From Methylococcales bacterium (GTDB lineage Bacteria; Pseudomonadota; Gammaproteobacteria; Methylococcales; Methylomonadaceae), in assembly GCA_030753675.1 (NCBI GenBank), contig JASMBU010000014.1, forward strand, positions 1 through 36,063: a stretch of DNA of 36,063 bases. The letters are read 5' to 3'. A program made the position numbers and the translations under genes. This document shows positions 9,739-19,453 of this stretch, one piece after another; position 1 is the first letter of the stretch, and each line of letters starts with the position of its first letter. The notes under the pieces were generated by a model. It saw only the letters and a program-made list of their open reading frames with translations, made no database searches and was not told where the DNA came from.

Positions 9739-10723
9739 CTATCAGCGTGTTTTAGGGGGGTTGTTTTTGGCAGTGACGGTTAGTTTCTTTGCCGATATCT
9801 CCGTAGGCCCTGTGACTATAGAGTGGGTAAATATTTGGGCAGCGGTGGTTGAAAATAAAGCCAGTCTTGATGCGTTGATACTTTTTGATATCCGCCTTCC
9901 ACGAGCCTTTCTAGCCATGCTTGTTGGCGCTACATTGGGTATTTCTGGTGCAGCGTTGCAAGGTTTGTTACGAAACCCATTGGCGGAATCTGGAGTTATT
10001 GGCGTTTCCAATTGTGCCGCACTTGGTGCGGTACTGGTGTTTTATTTTGGTATGACACAATGGTCATGGTTTGTGCTTCCGTTGGCAGGCTTAATGGGTG
10101 CTTTAGTCTCGGTCGTTATGATTTTTTTATTAGCAGGTCGTTCGGGCTCTACGGTGACATTAATTTTGGCAGGGATTGCGATTAATACGCTTGCGGGAGC
10201 ACTAATGGCGATGGCGTTGAACTTTGCGCCTAATCCGTATGCGATGCAGGAAATTGTATTTTGGTTGTTAGGCTCGGTCGCTAATCGGAGTATGAATGAA
10301 GTGTTAATTACAGTGCCTTTTATTACGGTGGGGTGGGTGCTTATTTTGAGTTGTGGGCGTTTTTTAAATGCATTGACCTTAGGTGAGGAAACGACAAAAT
10401 CGTTAGGGTTTAATGTGCGTCGTTTGAGGTGGCGGTTGGTAATCGGCGTGGTGGCTTGTGTTGGCGCTGCAGTTTCTGTTTCTGGGAATATAGGCTTTAT
10501 TGGTTTAGTGATACCGCATTTACTTAGGCCATGGGTTCGACATGACCCGCAACGATTGTTAGCGGTCAGCGCCTTAGGTGGTGCGGTTCTGCTTCTTTTA
10601 TCCGATGTGGCTGTTCAACTTCTATCCAGTGAGGGTGAGTTAAAATTAGGCGTGATAACTTCCTTAGTCGGAGGACCTTTCTTTTTATATTTGATTTTGA
10701 AAAATCGCAACGTATGGTCATGA
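9731..10723 (+). CDS. ABC importer permease, FecCD/BtuC family
   Basis: Inner-membrane permease of the importer, about ten hydrophobic segments in 330 aa. FecCD signatures are present: FDIRLPRAFLAMLVGATLG, ISGAALQGLLRNPLAESG, NIGFIGLVIPHLLRPWVRHD and the closing LLLLSDVAVQLL. I chose ATG 9731 because GGGAAACGGA sits just upstream and the start overlaps the binding-protein stop by 8 bp. A TTG at 9707 would add eight residues but has no better support. The gene is coupled downstream to the ATPase gene. Vitamin B12 and siderophore permeases cannot be told apart from this sequence by eye. Confidence 0.9.
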   Translation: MNSYQRVLGGLFLAVTVSFFADISVGPVTIEWVNIWAAVVENKASLDALILFDIRLPRAFLAMLVGATLGISGAALQGLLRNPLAESGVIGVSNCAALGAVLVFYFGMTQWSWFVLPLAGLMGALVSVVMIFLLAGRSGSTVTLILAGIAINTLAGALMAMALNFAPNPYAMQEIVFWLLGSVANRSMNEVLITVPFITVGWVLILSCGRFLNALTLGEETTKSLGFNVRRLRWRLVIGVVACVGAAVSVSGNIGFIGLVIPHLLRPWVRHDPQRLLAVSALGGAVLLLLSDVAVQLLSSEGELKLGVITSLVGGPFFLYLILKNRNVWS

Positions 10724-11553
10724 ATACGGCTTCTAATGATAACTCATTGCTTTTAACGGGGCAGCAACTCACTTTTAGAGTCGAGGAAGGGATTACCTTG
10801 ATCCGTGATGTTACTGTGGATATTAATGAAGGTGAATTGATTGGTTTAATTGGCCCTAATGGCGCCGGTAAAAGTACATTGTTGAGAGTGTTAAGTGGTA
10901 TCGAGACTCCAAGTGATGGTTGTGTCTCAATGACGGTTTCGGGTTCTTTGAAACTGGTATCTGCTTTAGCGGTGCGCGAGCGTGCGCAAAAATTGAGTTA
11001 CTTAGTTCAAGGTGCAAAGGCGCATTGGCCTATTGAAGTTGAGCAGATGATTGCGCTTGGGCGACTACCTTTTCAGAAATGGTGGCAGCCCGCGAGTGAT
11101 CAAGATCAAGAAAAAGTGATTAGAGCAATGCGGCTAACGGAAACACTGAGTTATCGTAAGCGGCTAGTCACGTCATTATCGGGAGGGGAGCAAGCCTTAG
11201 TGATGATGGCGCGGGTATTGGCAGGGGAGCCTGAAATTATTTTTGCCGATGAACCGGTTTCGACATTAGATCCTTATCACCAATTGCACGTGATGGAGTT
11301 GCTTCGAGAGCATGCTAGAGAAGCAAAGTCAGCCGTGGTCGTCTTGCATGATTTGAGTTTGGCGGCACGATTTTGTGATCGAATTTATTTGATGAATGAG
11401 GGTGAGCTATTTTGTGAGGGGAGCCCTGAGAGGGTTTTAAATCAGCAAAATATGGCTTGTGTTTATGGCGTCGATAGCCGGATTAGTTTTGTCGGTCAGC
11501 GTTTGTCAATAAGCCCTGTTGCACGATTAAGAGATCATCAACAGGGCCGTTAA
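10714..11553 (+). CDS. ABC importer ATPase, BtuD/FecE/HmuV type
   Basis: Cytoplasmic ATPase powering the importer. It has Walker A GPNGAGKST, a Q-loop in LSYLVQG, the signature LSGGEQALVMMARVLAG, Walker B EIIFADEP with the catalytic Glu, and the H-loop VVLHDLSLAARFCDR. It is 279 aa from ATG 10714. A second in-frame ATG at 10720 overlaps the permease stop as ATGA and may be the real, translationally coupled start. The insert between Walker A and the Q-loop is slightly long (about 35 residues, with FRVEEG before it). The gene ends the three-gene unit and is followed by a weak terminator. Confidence 0.9.
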   Translation: MVMNTASNDNSLLLTGQQLTFRVEEGITLIRDVTVDINEGELIGLIGPNGAGKSTLLRVLSGIETPSDGCVSMTVSGSLKLVSALAVRERAQKLSYLVQGAKAHWPIEVEQMIALGRLPFQKWWQPASDQDQEKVIRAMRLTETLSYRKRLVTSLSGGEQALVMMARVLAGEPEIIFADEPVSTLDPYHQLHVMELLREHAREAKSAVVVLHDLSLAARFCDRIYLMNEGELFCEGSPERVLNQQNMACVYGVDSRISFVGQRLSISPVARLRDHQQGR

Positions 11554-11571
11554 CCGAGGTGTTGTTTTAGT

Positions 11572-11591
11572 TGCGTTGTTGACGCATTTTT
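11572..11591 (+). terminator. Probable weak terminator after the ABC importer genes
   Basis: A 5-bp perfect stem (TGCGT at 11572-11576, ACGCA at 11582-11586) with a 5-nt loop is followed directly by five T. It sits between the importer ATPase gene and the convergent aminotransferase gene. The stem is short, so termination may be partial. Confidence 0.45.
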
Positions 11592-11601
11592 AGACCCGGG
11601 C

Positions 11602-12783
11602 TCAGAGAGCAAGGCCTATTCGTTTAATTGCGTTCTCAAGATTCTCCATGCTGGTGGCGATCGATATTCTAATATGATCAGGACAGCCAAAGGCAGAACC
11701 TGGAACAACAGCAACGCCGGCATTGATAATAAGGTGTTCGGCAAAATCTAGATCATTCTCGATGTTATTTAATCTTGCAATGGCTTTGCTGACATCGGGG
11801 AAGACATAAAAAGTCCCGTCAGTTTTGAGACAGTCAATGCCTGGGATCTGGTTCAGCATTTTAACGACATAATCATGACGCTTTTTAAATTCAAATAATC
11901 GTGTTTGCATGCAGTCTTGGTTGCCTGAGATGGCAGCTTCAGCAGCGACTTGAGAAATGGATGTCGGATTAGAAGTACTTTGAGACTGTATTTTTTTCAT
12001 AGCCTGGATGATTTCCCGGGGTCCGCCTGCATAGCCAATACGCCAACCGGTCATTGAATACGCTTTAGAGACACCGTTAAGGACGACTGTGCGGTTGTAG
12101 AGTTCAGGTGCGGCGTTGAGAATATTAACAAAACGACCTTTTTCCCAAGTGATGTGTTCATACATGTCGTCGGTGGCAATAATCACATTGGGGTATTCTT
12201 TTAAAACGACAGCTAAGGCTTTTAGTTCTTCTAAGGTATAGGTTACGCCCGTTGGGTTTGAAGGGCTATTAATGATAAACAAGCGGGTGTTGTGTGTGAG
12301 TGCGGCACGTAACTGTTCGGGATTTATTTTGAACCGTTGGTCTTGAGTGGCGGTAATGGTGACGGGTTTTCCTTGGGCTAATAAGACCATATCAGGGTAG
12401 GAAACCCAGTAAGGACCGAGAATAATGACTTCATCACCAGGGTTAATGAGCGCTTGGGCAAGATTGAAGAAGCTTTGTTTGCCACCACAGGAGACCAAGA
12501 TTTGATCATCTTCGTAGTGTAGATTGTTATCGGCCTCAAATTTTTTAATGATCGTTTTTTTAAGGCTAGGCGTACCGTCGACTGGGGTATATTTCGTGAA
12601 GCCCTCGGCCAATGCTTTAATGGCGGCTTTTTTGATATGTTCTGGCGTATCAAAGTCTGGTTCGCCAGCACCTAAACTGATTATGTCTTTTCCGCTGGCC
12701 CGAAGTTGAGCGGCGCGAGCGGTGATAGCTAATGTGGGCGAGGGTTTAACAGCATTGACGCGATCAGATAGAGTAATGTCCAT
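11602..12783 (-). CDS. aspC: Class I pyridoxal-phosphate aminotransferase (aspartate aminotransferase, Ib subgroup)
   Basis: PLP-dependent aminotransferase most like the prokaryotic (Ib) aspartate aminotransferases, which swap amino groups between aspartate and 2-oxoglutarate. The 393 aa show the Ib hallmark SLGAGEPDFDTPEHI near the N-terminus and YTPVDGTPSLKK. They also show INSPSNPTGVTYTLEEL, DDMYEHITW and the PLP-binding Lys240 in VSKAYSMTGWRIGYAGG. The C-terminal substrate Arg is in DHIRISIATS. The ATG at 12783 is the natural start. It is a single gene, convergent with the ABC operon and divergent from uvrB. Some members of this subgroup also accept prephenate, so the exact substrate is inferred. 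Confidence 0.88.
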   Translation of the reverse strand: MDITLSDRVNAVKPSPTLAITARAAQLRASGKDIISLGAGEPDFDTPEHIKKAAIKALAEGFTKYTPVDGTPSLKKTIIKKFEADNNLHYEDDQILVSCGGKQSFFNLAQALINPGDEVIILGPYWVSYPDMVLLAQGKPVTITATQDQRFKINPEQLRAALTHNTRLFIINSPSNPTGVTYTLEELKALAVVLKEYPNVIIATDDMYEHITWEKGRFVNILNAAPELYNRTVVLNGVSKAYSMTGWRIGYAGGPREIIQAMKKIQSQSTSNPTSISQVAAEAAISGNQDCMQTRLFEFKKRHDYVVKMLNQIPGIDCLKTDGTFYVFPDVSKAIARLNNIENDLDFAEHLIINAGVAVVPGSAFGCPDHIRISIATSMENLENAIKRIGLAL

Positions 12784-12886
12784 GAAATATTTAATGTGAC
12801 TAAGTTTAAAGCAATCAATTATACGCTAAGTCGTCACACTTGCTAAAATTCTATGTGGATTACTTTGTGTGGAGATGAGTTTTTAG

Positions 12887-14893
12887 ATGAAAAAGGCGTT
12901 TAAGATTCATAGTCGTTTTGAGCCGGCCGGTGATCAGCCGGAAGCTATTACTGCCTTAGTTGCGGGATTGTCTGACGGTGAAGTGCATCAGTCGTTGTTG
13001 GGCGTGACTGGGTCAGGTAAGACCTTCACTATCGCTAATGTTATTCAGAAAACACAGCGTGCGACCATAATTCTGGCGCCAAATAAAACACTGGCAGCCC
13101 AATTGTACGGTGAAATGAAAGAGTTTTTTCCGAACAATAGCGTTGAGTATTTTGTTTCGTATTATGACTACTATCAGCCTGAAGCGTATGTGCCGGCATC
13201 GGATACTTTTATCGATAAAGATGCCTCGTTGAATGAGCATATTGAGCAAATGCGTTTATCGGCAACAAAAGCTTTAATAGAGCGAGCCGATACTATTGTA
13301 GTTGCTACAGTTTCGGCTATTTATGGGTTAGGCGAGCCAGAATCATATTTTAAGATGGTTTTGCATTTAGTGCGTGGGGATATGATTAAGCAGCGAGATA
13401 TCCTTCGGCGATTGACGGACATGCAATACACCCGCAATGATATTGAATTGCGTAGAGCAACGTATCGGGTACGTGGAGATGTGATTGATGTTTTTCCTGC
13501 GGAGTCCGAGCAAGATGCAGTGCGCATTGAATTATTTGATGATGAAATTGAGCGTATTTCTTTGTTTGACCCCTTGACCGGAGAGATTATGTCGCGAGTG
13601 GCTCGTTATACAGTTTATCCTAAGAGCCACTATGTCACGCCAAGGCAAACATTGCTTACAGCAGTTGACAAGATTAAAGTAGAGTTGAAAAATCGGCTGG
13701 AACAATTGCGTTCGCTTAATAAATTAGTCGAGGCGCAGCGCTTAGAGCAGCGTACATTTTTTGATATTGAGATGATACTCGAAGTGGGGTATTGCTCAGG
13801 AATTGAGAATTATTCACGGTATTTATCGGGTCGGGAAGACGGTGAGTCACCACCGACAATGTTTGATTATTTACCCAAAAATGCCTTAGTGATTGTGGAT
13901 GAGAGTCATGTGACGATTCCGCAGTTAGGAGCGATGTACAAAGGTGATCGTTCGCGTAAGGAAACCTTGGTTGAATATGGCTTTCGGTTACCGTCAGCAT
14001 TAGATAACAGACCGTTAAAATTCGAAGAGTTTGAGTTACGTTCATCACAAAAGATTTATGTTTCAGCAACCCTAGGACCCTATGAGCATGAACATTCTGG
14101 CAATGTGGTCGAACAAGTGGTGCGACCAACCGGATTATTAGATCCCGTTGTTGAAGTTCGTCCGGCAACCACGCAGGTAGATGATGTCTTATCTGAAATT
14201 AATCTCCGTGCGGTTAAGGGGGAGCGTGTTTTAGTCACAACCTTAACCAAGCGGATGTCAGAAGATTTAACTGATTATTTGCAAGAACACGGTGTCAGAG
14301 TGCGTTATTTACATTCTGATGTGGATACCGTTGAGCGGGTTGAGATTATTCAAGATTTGCGACTTGGGAAGTTTGATGTTTTAGTCGGAATTAATTTATT
14401 AAGAGAGGGGTTAGATCTTCCAGAAGTGTCGTTGGTGGCCATTTTAGATGCGGATAAAGAAGGATTTCTGCGCTCGATAACTTCATTGGTTCAAACCATT
14501 GGCCGTGCGGCTCGAAATGTTAATGGTTGCGCTATTTTATACGGAGACAAGGTAACCAGATCGATGCAGCAAGCGATCAGTGAGACGGATCGGCGCCGTG
14601 AAAAACAAACAAGTTATAATGCTGCTCATGGTATTAGTCCGCAATCTATTTATAAGTCGGTAACCGATATTTTAGAGCTATCTATTCCAGGTTCTGGAAC
14701 GGTTAACGGTAAAAGAGTACGTTCGACAGTAGGTACTCAAGAGGATGGTAAGGTGTACACGCCACAGGAAATAACGCGTAAAATAAAGAAACTAGAGGAT
14801 GAAATGTATAATTTTGCCAAAAATCTTGAATTTGAAGAGGCAGCGCGGGTCCGTGATCAAATTGAAACCTTAAATAAGGGTTTGTTGATTTGA
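12887..14893 (+). CDS. uvrB: Excinuclease ABC subunit UvrB
   Basis: Damage-verifying DNA helicase subunit of nucleotide excision repair; it receives DNA from UvrA and recruits UvrC. It has 668 aa. Walker A is [10 protein letters not shown] (about 39-48). The beta-hairpin region [19 protein letters not shown] is intact, and the helicase motif [18 protein letters not shown] is present. Motifs V and VI appear as [17 protein letters not shown] and [13 protein letters not shown]. The C-terminal UVR domain ([20 protein letters not shown]) interacts with UvrC. I saw no LexA box (CTG-N10-CAG) in the 103 bp upstream, so SOS control is not evident. Confidence 0.97.
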   Translation: MKKAFKIHSRFEPAGDQPEAITALVAGLSDGEVHQSLLGVTGSGKTFTIANVIQKTQRATIILAPNKTLAAQLYGEMKEFFPNNSVEYFVSYYDYYQPEAYVPASDTFIDKDASLNEHIEQMRLSATKALIERADTIVVATVSAIYGLGEPESYFKMVLHLVRGDMIKQRDILRRLTDMQYTRNDIELRRATYRVRGDVIDVFPAESEQDAVRIELFDDEIERISLFDPLTGEIMSRVARYTVYPKSHYVTPRQTLLTAVDKIKVELKNRLEQLRSLNKLVEAQRLEQRTFFDIEMILEVGYCSGIENYSRYLSGREDGESPPTMFDYLPKNALVIVDESHVTIPQLGAMYKGDRSRKETLVEYGFRLPSALDNRPLKFEEFELRSSQKIYVSATLGPYEHEHSGNVVEQVVRPTGLLDPVVEVRPATTQVDDVLSEINLRAVKGERVLVTTLTKRMSEDLTDYLQEHGVRVRYLHSDVDTVERVEIIQDLRLGKFDVLVGINLLREGLDLPEVSLVAILDADKEGFLRSITSLVQTIGRAARNVNGCAILYGDKVTRSMQQAISETDRRREKQTSYNAAHGISPQSIYKSVTDILELSIPGSGTVNGKRVRSTVGTQEDGKVYTPQEITRKIKKLEDEMYNFAKNLEFEEAARVRDQIETLNKGLLI

Positions 14894-14895
14894 TA

Positions 14896-14924
14896 TTGCT
14901 AAGGTATTGATTTTTTAGTATAGT
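14896..14924 (+). promoter_or_regulatory. Promoter of tRNA-Val
   Basis: TTGCTA (14896-14901) and TATAGT (14919-14924) are separated by exactly 17 bp, a good sigma-70 arrangement. It starts just after the uvrB stop, and the predicted transcription start (about 14931) is some 20 nt before the tRNA 5' end. Confidence 0.6.
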
Positions 14925-14951
14925 AATTTGTTAAATTCAGAATAAGGATTT

Positions 14952-15028
14952 AGGCGCGTAGCTCAGTTGGTTAGAGCACCACCTTGACATGGTGGGGGTC
15001 GGTGGTTCGAATCCACTCGTGCCTACCA
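14952..15028 (+). tRNA. tRNA-Val (anticodon GAC)
   Basis: A full cloverleaf of 77 nt. The acceptor arm AGGCGCG pairs with CGTGCCT, followed by discriminator A and an encoded CCA. The D-arm holds AGCTCAGTTGGTTAGAGC. The anticodon stem CCACC/GGTGG encloses the loop TTGACAT, giving anticodon GAC. The T-loop is GGTTCGAATCC. It lies between uvrB and thrS with its own promoter and a terminator 10 nt downstream. Confidence 0.97.
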
Positions 15029-15038
15029 GTAATTTTTG

Positions 15039-15066
15039 AAAGCATCGCTCAGCGATGCTTTTTTTA
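15039..15066 (+). terminator. Rho-independent terminator after tRNA-Val
   Basis: A 10-bp perfect stem (AAAGCATCGC at 15039-15048 with GCGATGCTTT at 15052-15061) has a 3-nt loop and runs into a T-tract to 15065. It ends only 30 nt before the thrS start codon, so it could also act as an attenuator for thrS. Confidence 0.8.
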
Positions 15067-15095
15067 TTAAAGATGAAGAGAGTGTTTTTTGTAAT

Positions 15096-17003
15096 ATGCC
15101 AGTTATAACTTTACCCGATGGCTCGAAGCGTCCATTTGATGAGGCGGTTACCGTTATGGAGGTGGCACAGTCTATTGGGAGTGGTCTAGCGAAGGCGACC
15201 TTAGCGGGGAAAATTGATGGTAATTTAGTTGATGCCTCGACAGTTATTGCCCAAGATGCGGTATTGCAAATCATTACCGCTAAAGATGATGAAGGGGTAG
15301 AGGTTATCCGTCATTCAACAGCACATTTGTTAGCGCAGGCTGTTAAACAGCTATTTCCTAGTGCTCAGGTGACGATTGGTCCTGTTATTGAGAATGGTTT
15401 CTTTTATGATTTTTCCTTTGAGCGTCCTTTTGTCCCTGAGGATTTACGGAAAATAGAAAAAAAGATGGCGGAATTAGTCGCTAAAAACTACCCGGTCACA
15501 CGGGAAGTTAAGTCGCGCGATGAAGCCGTTACTTTTTTTCGCGGTATTGCAGAGGAATATAAGGCTGAGATTATTGAAAGTATTCCGGCAAACGAAGACT
15601 TGTCGCTTTATACGCAGGGTGACTTCACCGATTTATGTCGTGGTCCTCATGTTCCGAGTACCGGTAAATTAAAGGTCTTTAAGTTAATGAAGATTGCTGG
15701 GGCTTATTGGCGTGGTAATTCAGATAATGAAATGTTGCAGCGCATATACGGTACGGCTTGGTCAGATAAAAAAGCGCTGAAAGACTATTTATATCGCCTG
15801 GAAGAGGCGGAAAAGCGAGATCATCGCCGTCTAGGGAAACAATTGGATTTATTCCATTCGCAAGAAGAAGCGCCGGGAATGGTGTTTTGGCACGAGAATG
15901 GATGGACTATTTATCAGCAAATTGAGCAATATATCCGTGAAAAGTTACGTCTCTATGGCTATGGGGAAGTAAAAACACCGCAGGTCGTTGATCGTTCGCT
16001 TTGGGAGAAATCAGGTCATTGGGATAAATTTGGTGACATGATTTTTACGACGCATTCGGAAAATCGTGATTATGCCGTTAAACCGATGAATTGTCCTTGT
16101 CATGTTCAGATTTATAATCAGGGCTTAAAGAGTTACCGTGATTTACCCATTAGAATGGCGGAATTTGGTTCATGTCATCGAAATGAGCCTTCTGGAACGT
16201 TGCATGGTTTGATGCGGGTTAGAAATTTTGTACAGGATGATGCGCATATTTTCTGTACAGAAGAGCAGATTCAGACGGAGGTTTCGGATTTTATAGATTT
16301 GTTGTTTGCAGTTTATAAAGATTTTGGTTTTGATGAAGTTTTGGTTAAATTGTCGACTCGACCGGAAAATCGGGTAGGTGATGATGCGGTATGGGATAAA
16401 GCCGAACAAGCGTTAGAATTAGCACTGAACAATAAACAACTGGATTGGCAGTTGCAACCCGGAGAAGGTGCTTTTTATGGCCCTAAAATTGAGTTTTCGC
16501 TAAAAGACTGTATTGGCCGCGTTTGGCAATGTGGGACTATTCAGGTTGACTTTTCGATGCCTGGGCGCTTGGGAGCAACTTATATTGCCGAAGATGGCAG
16601 TAAGCAAGTTCCGGTCATGTTACATCGTGCTGTGTTAGGTTCTTTGGAGCGATTTATTGGTATTTTGATTGAACAACATGCAGGAACGCTGCCGATTTGG
16701 TTAGCGCCGGTGCAAGTTGTCATTCTTAATATAGCGGGTCGACATGAAGAGTTTGCTCGTGAAGTTGAGCAAGTTCTGAAAAAACAAGGCGTTAGAGTTA
16801 AAATTGACTTGAGAAATGAGAAGATAGGCTTTAAAATTCGCGAGCACTCAATGCAGAGAGTTCCCTATCTCTTGATTATAGGCGACAAAGAATTAGAAAA
16901 TAAGCAGGTCACGGTAAGAATGCAGAGTGGAGAAGATCTGGGTGGTTTTACGGTAAGTGACTTTGTGGATAGGGTTTACGATGCAATTTTATTTAAAAAG
17001 TAA
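15096..17003 (+). CDS. thrS: Threonyl-tRNA synthetase
   Basis: Class II aminoacyl-tRNA synthetase that charges tRNA-Thr and edits mischarged serine. The start is ATG 15096, giving a 635-aa protein beginning [18 protein letters not shown], the family N-terminus. A longer frame back to 15036 would run through the terminator and is rejected. Domains in order are TGS (about 1-61), the editing domain with [11 protein letters not shown], the class II catalytic core and the anticodon-binding domain (about 535-635). The active-site zinc ligands are visible as C333 ([10 protein letters not shown]), H384 (DDAHIF) and H510 ([13 protein letters not shown]). It heads the classic thrS-infC-rpmI-rplT block, with infC starting 18 bp after its stop. 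Confidence 0.97.
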   Translation: MPVITLPDGSKRPFDEAVTVMEVAQSIGSGLAKATLAGKIDGNLVDASTVIAQDAVLQIITAKDDEGVEVIRHSTAHLLAQAVKQLFPSAQVTIGPVIENGFFYDFSFERPFVPEDLRKIEKKMAELVAKNYPVTREVKSRDEAVTFFRGIAEEYKAEIIESIPANEDLSLYTQGDFTDLCRGPHVPSTGKLKVFKLMKIAGAYWRGNSDNEMLQRIYGTAWSDKKALKDYLYRLEEAEKRDHRRLGKQLDLFHSQEEAPGMVFWHENGWTIYQQIEQYIREKLRLYGYGEVKTPQVVDRSLWEKSGHWDKFGDMIFTTHSENRDYAVKPMNCPCHVQIYNQGLKSYRDLPIRMAEFGSCHRNEPSGTLHGLMRVRNFVQDDAHIFCTEEQIQTEVSDFIDLLFAVYKDFGFDEVLVKLSTRPENRVGDDAVWDKAEQALELALNNKQLDWQLQPGEGAFYGPKIEFSLKDCIGRVWQCGTIQVDFSMPGRLGATYIAEDGSKQVPVMLHRAVLGSLERFIGILIEQHAGTLPIWLAPVQVVILNIAGRHEEFAREVEQVLKKQGVRVKIDLRNEKIGFKIREHSMQRVPYLLIIGDKELENKQVTVRMQSGEDLGGFTVSDFVDRVYDAILFKK

Positions 17004-17021
17004 GAATATAGGGGATAGCAT

Positions 17022-17543
17022 ATCGCTGCAAAAAAGACTGAACGGCTGAATAACGAGATTACGGCGCGTCGGATTAGATTAATAGGGGTCGATGGCGAGC
17101 AAGCAGGTGTTGTGAGTTTGGCTGAGGGAATGGAACTTGCGGGAACAGCAGGTTTAGATTTAGTTGAAATTTCTCCTAATGCAGATCCTCCAGTATGCCG
17201 AATTATGGATTTTGGTAAGTTTCAATTTGAACTGAACAAAAAACAACAAGCGGCAAAGAAGAAGCAGAAACAGATTCAGGTGAAGGAAATTAAATTTCGT
17301 CCAGGAACTGAAGAAGGTGACTATCAAGTTAAGCTTAGAAGTTTGACTAAATTCCTAGGTGAAGGAAATAAAACCAAAATCACTGTGCGATTTAGAGGTC
17401 GAGAAATGGCACATCGTGAAATTGGCATGACCTTGCTTAAGCGCATAGAGAAAGATTTGCTTGAGTTGGCCGAAGTTGAGCAATTTCCAAAAATGGAAGG
17501 TCGACAATTGATTATGGTGATGTCGGCTTTGAAAAAGAAATAG
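17022..17543 (+). CDS. infC: Translation initiation factor IF-3, with a rare ATC start codon
   Basis: IF-3 binds the 30S subunit, blocks premature 50S joining and checks start codons. The conserved N-terminus reads [20 protein letters not shown], then [16 protein letters not shown] and [17 protein letters not shown]. Going upstream in this frame, an in-frame TAG lies at 17016-17018. The only codons between it and the conserved sequence are CAT and ATC. ATC at 17022 has an AGGGG ribosome site at 17010-17014 spaced 7 nt away, so it is the start, giving 173 aa (E. coli IF-3 has 180). The GTG at 17112 would delete the first 30 residues. Rare AUU/AUC/AUA starts are known for infC and allow IF-3 to repress its own synthesis. 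Confidence 0.93.
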   Translation: MAAKKTERLNNEITARRIRLIGVDGEQAGVVSLAEGMELAGTAGLDLVEISPNADPPVCRIMDFGKFQFELNKKQQAAKKKQKQIQVKEIKFRPGTEEGDYQVKLRSLTKFLGEGNKTKITVRFRGREMAHREIGMTLLKRIEKDLLELAEVEQFPKMEGRQLIMVMSALKKK

Positions 17544-17732
17544 TAGCTGGAGCCCTCATCGTGGGTTGTAGCGCAATCAAATATGGTTAACACCATAGTC
17601 TATCGACATAGGATGTGTTGATAGTAATCACTTGAGGTGATTAAAGCTCCAGTCGGGCCATGCATTTTGCCTACCTGGAGATTAGTTACAGGGACTAATT
17701 AATTTAAATTTTGAGAGTTGGAGTAAAAACAA
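17544..17732 (+). promoter_or_regulatory. rpmI leader with two mutually exclusive helices, probable L20 autoregulatory operator
   Basis: This 189-nt untranslated gap lies between infC and rpmI. GCTCCAG at 17646-17652 can pair with CTGGAGC at 17547-17553 (7 bp, long range). Alternatively, its CTCCAG (17647-17652) can pair with CTGGAG at 17675-17680. The second option continues inwards as a 2x2 internal loop and a GGGC/GCCT helix (17655-17658 with 17669-17672, one G-U) around a 10-nt loop. In E. coli, L20 represses rpmI-rplT translation through folded sites in the same gap, including a long-range pseudoknot. The position and the competing helices support the same role here; L20 binding is inferred. 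Confidence 0.6.
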
Positions 17733-17930
17733 ATGCCAAAAATAAAAACGAACCGAGGAGCTGCTAAGCGTTTTAAGCGTACAGGCTCAGGTGGTTTCAA
17801 ATGTGGTCAGTCACATCGACGTCATATCCTGACTAAAAAGAGCACGAAGCGGAAAAGACAGTTGCGTAAAGCAGCGACCCTTCATGCATCAGACGTGCGT
17901 AGTGCAGCACGCATGATGCCTTACAGTTGA
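17733..17930 (+). CDS. rpmI: 50S ribosomal protein L35
   Basis: Small basic large-subunit protein of 65 aa, the usual length. It begins [20 protein letters not shown] and contains [20 protein letters not shown], both family signatures. A strong ribosome site (GGAG at about 17720) precedes the ATG. It sits between infC and rplT and follows a structured leader that probably controls its translation; rplT would be coupled to it over a 23-bp gap. Confidence 0.97.
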   Translation: MPKIKTNRGAAKRFKRTGSGGFKCGQSHRRHILTKKSTKRKRQLRKAATLHASDVRSAARMMPYS

Positions 17931-17953
17931 TTTTTAGGAAATAGGAATAGGTT

Positions 17954-18307
17954 ATGGCAAGAGTAAAAAGAGGTGTCACAGCGAGAGCAAGGCACAAAAA
18001 AATATTAAAGCAGGCGAAAGGTTATTACGGTGCACGAAGCCGGGTTTATCGCGTTGCTAAACAAGCGGTTATTAAAGCAGGTCAATATGCATACCGAGAT
18101 CGTAAACAGCGTAAGCGTCAATTTAGAGCGCTTTGGATCGTTCGGATTAATGCGGCAGCACGTGAATGTGGGTTGTCTTATAGTCGTTTCATGAATGGTT
18201 TAAGTAAAGCCAATGTTGAAATAGATCGTAAAGTATTAGCTGATATCGCGGTACATGACAGCGAAGTTTTTGCAGAGCTAGCGAAGTTAGCACAGAAAAG
18301 TTTATAG
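17954..18307 (+). CDS. rplT: 50S ribosomal protein L20
   Basis: Assembly-initiator protein of the 50S subunit and, in E. coli and Bacillus, the repressor of its own operon. The 117 aa match the family throughout: [20 protein letters not shown], then [39 protein letters not shown] and the C-terminal globular part ending in [11 protein letters not shown]. It lies 23 bp after rpmI and is followed by a clear terminator, so the IF3-L35-L20 unit ends here. Confidence 0.98.
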   Translation: MARVKRGVTARARHKKILKQAKGYYGARSRVYRVAKQAVIKAGQYAYRDRKQRKRQFRALWIVRINAAARECGLSYSRFMNGLSKANVEIDRKVLADIAVHDSEVFAELAKLAQKSL

Positions 18308-18322
18308 CAGTCGATTAGAAAA

Positions 18323-18355
18323 GCCCGTTTTTAGTGTTAGGAACGGGCATTTTTT
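18323..18355 (+). terminator. Rho-independent terminator after rplT
   Basis: GCCCGTT (18323-18329) pairs with AACGGGC (18342-18348) around a 12-nt loop, followed by a run of six T. It separates rplT from pheS. No Phe-rich leader peptide like E. coli pheM lies next to it, so I read it as a plain terminator and not as a pheST attenuator. Confidence 0.75.
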
Positions 18356-18413
18356 ATTTTCCATAAAAGGCTATTTCTTACCTTTCCTTACCATACAATT
18401 TATTGGGGAGTAG

Positions 18414-19436
<1,023 letters not shown>

Positions 19437-19453
19437 TTGGGGAAGTTTGAAGC

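Noticed and set aside
12784..12886. LexA (SOS) box before uvrB
   Set aside because: No CTG-N10-CAG match was found in the gap.
13716..14168. A 150-aa open frame antisense to uvrB
   Set aside because: It lies entirely within the well-conserved uvrB coding frame and has no recognisable domain; the same applies to the other antisense frames in thrS, pheT and the Hsp70 gene.
15036..15095. Upstream extension of thrS by 20 residues
   Set aside because: The extension is translated terminator hairpin and does not resemble any ThrRS; the family N-terminus begins at ATG 15096.
17112..17114. GTG as the start of infC
   Set aside because: It would delete the conserved first 30 residues of IF-3, which are present in frame with a good ribosome site ahead of ATC 17022.
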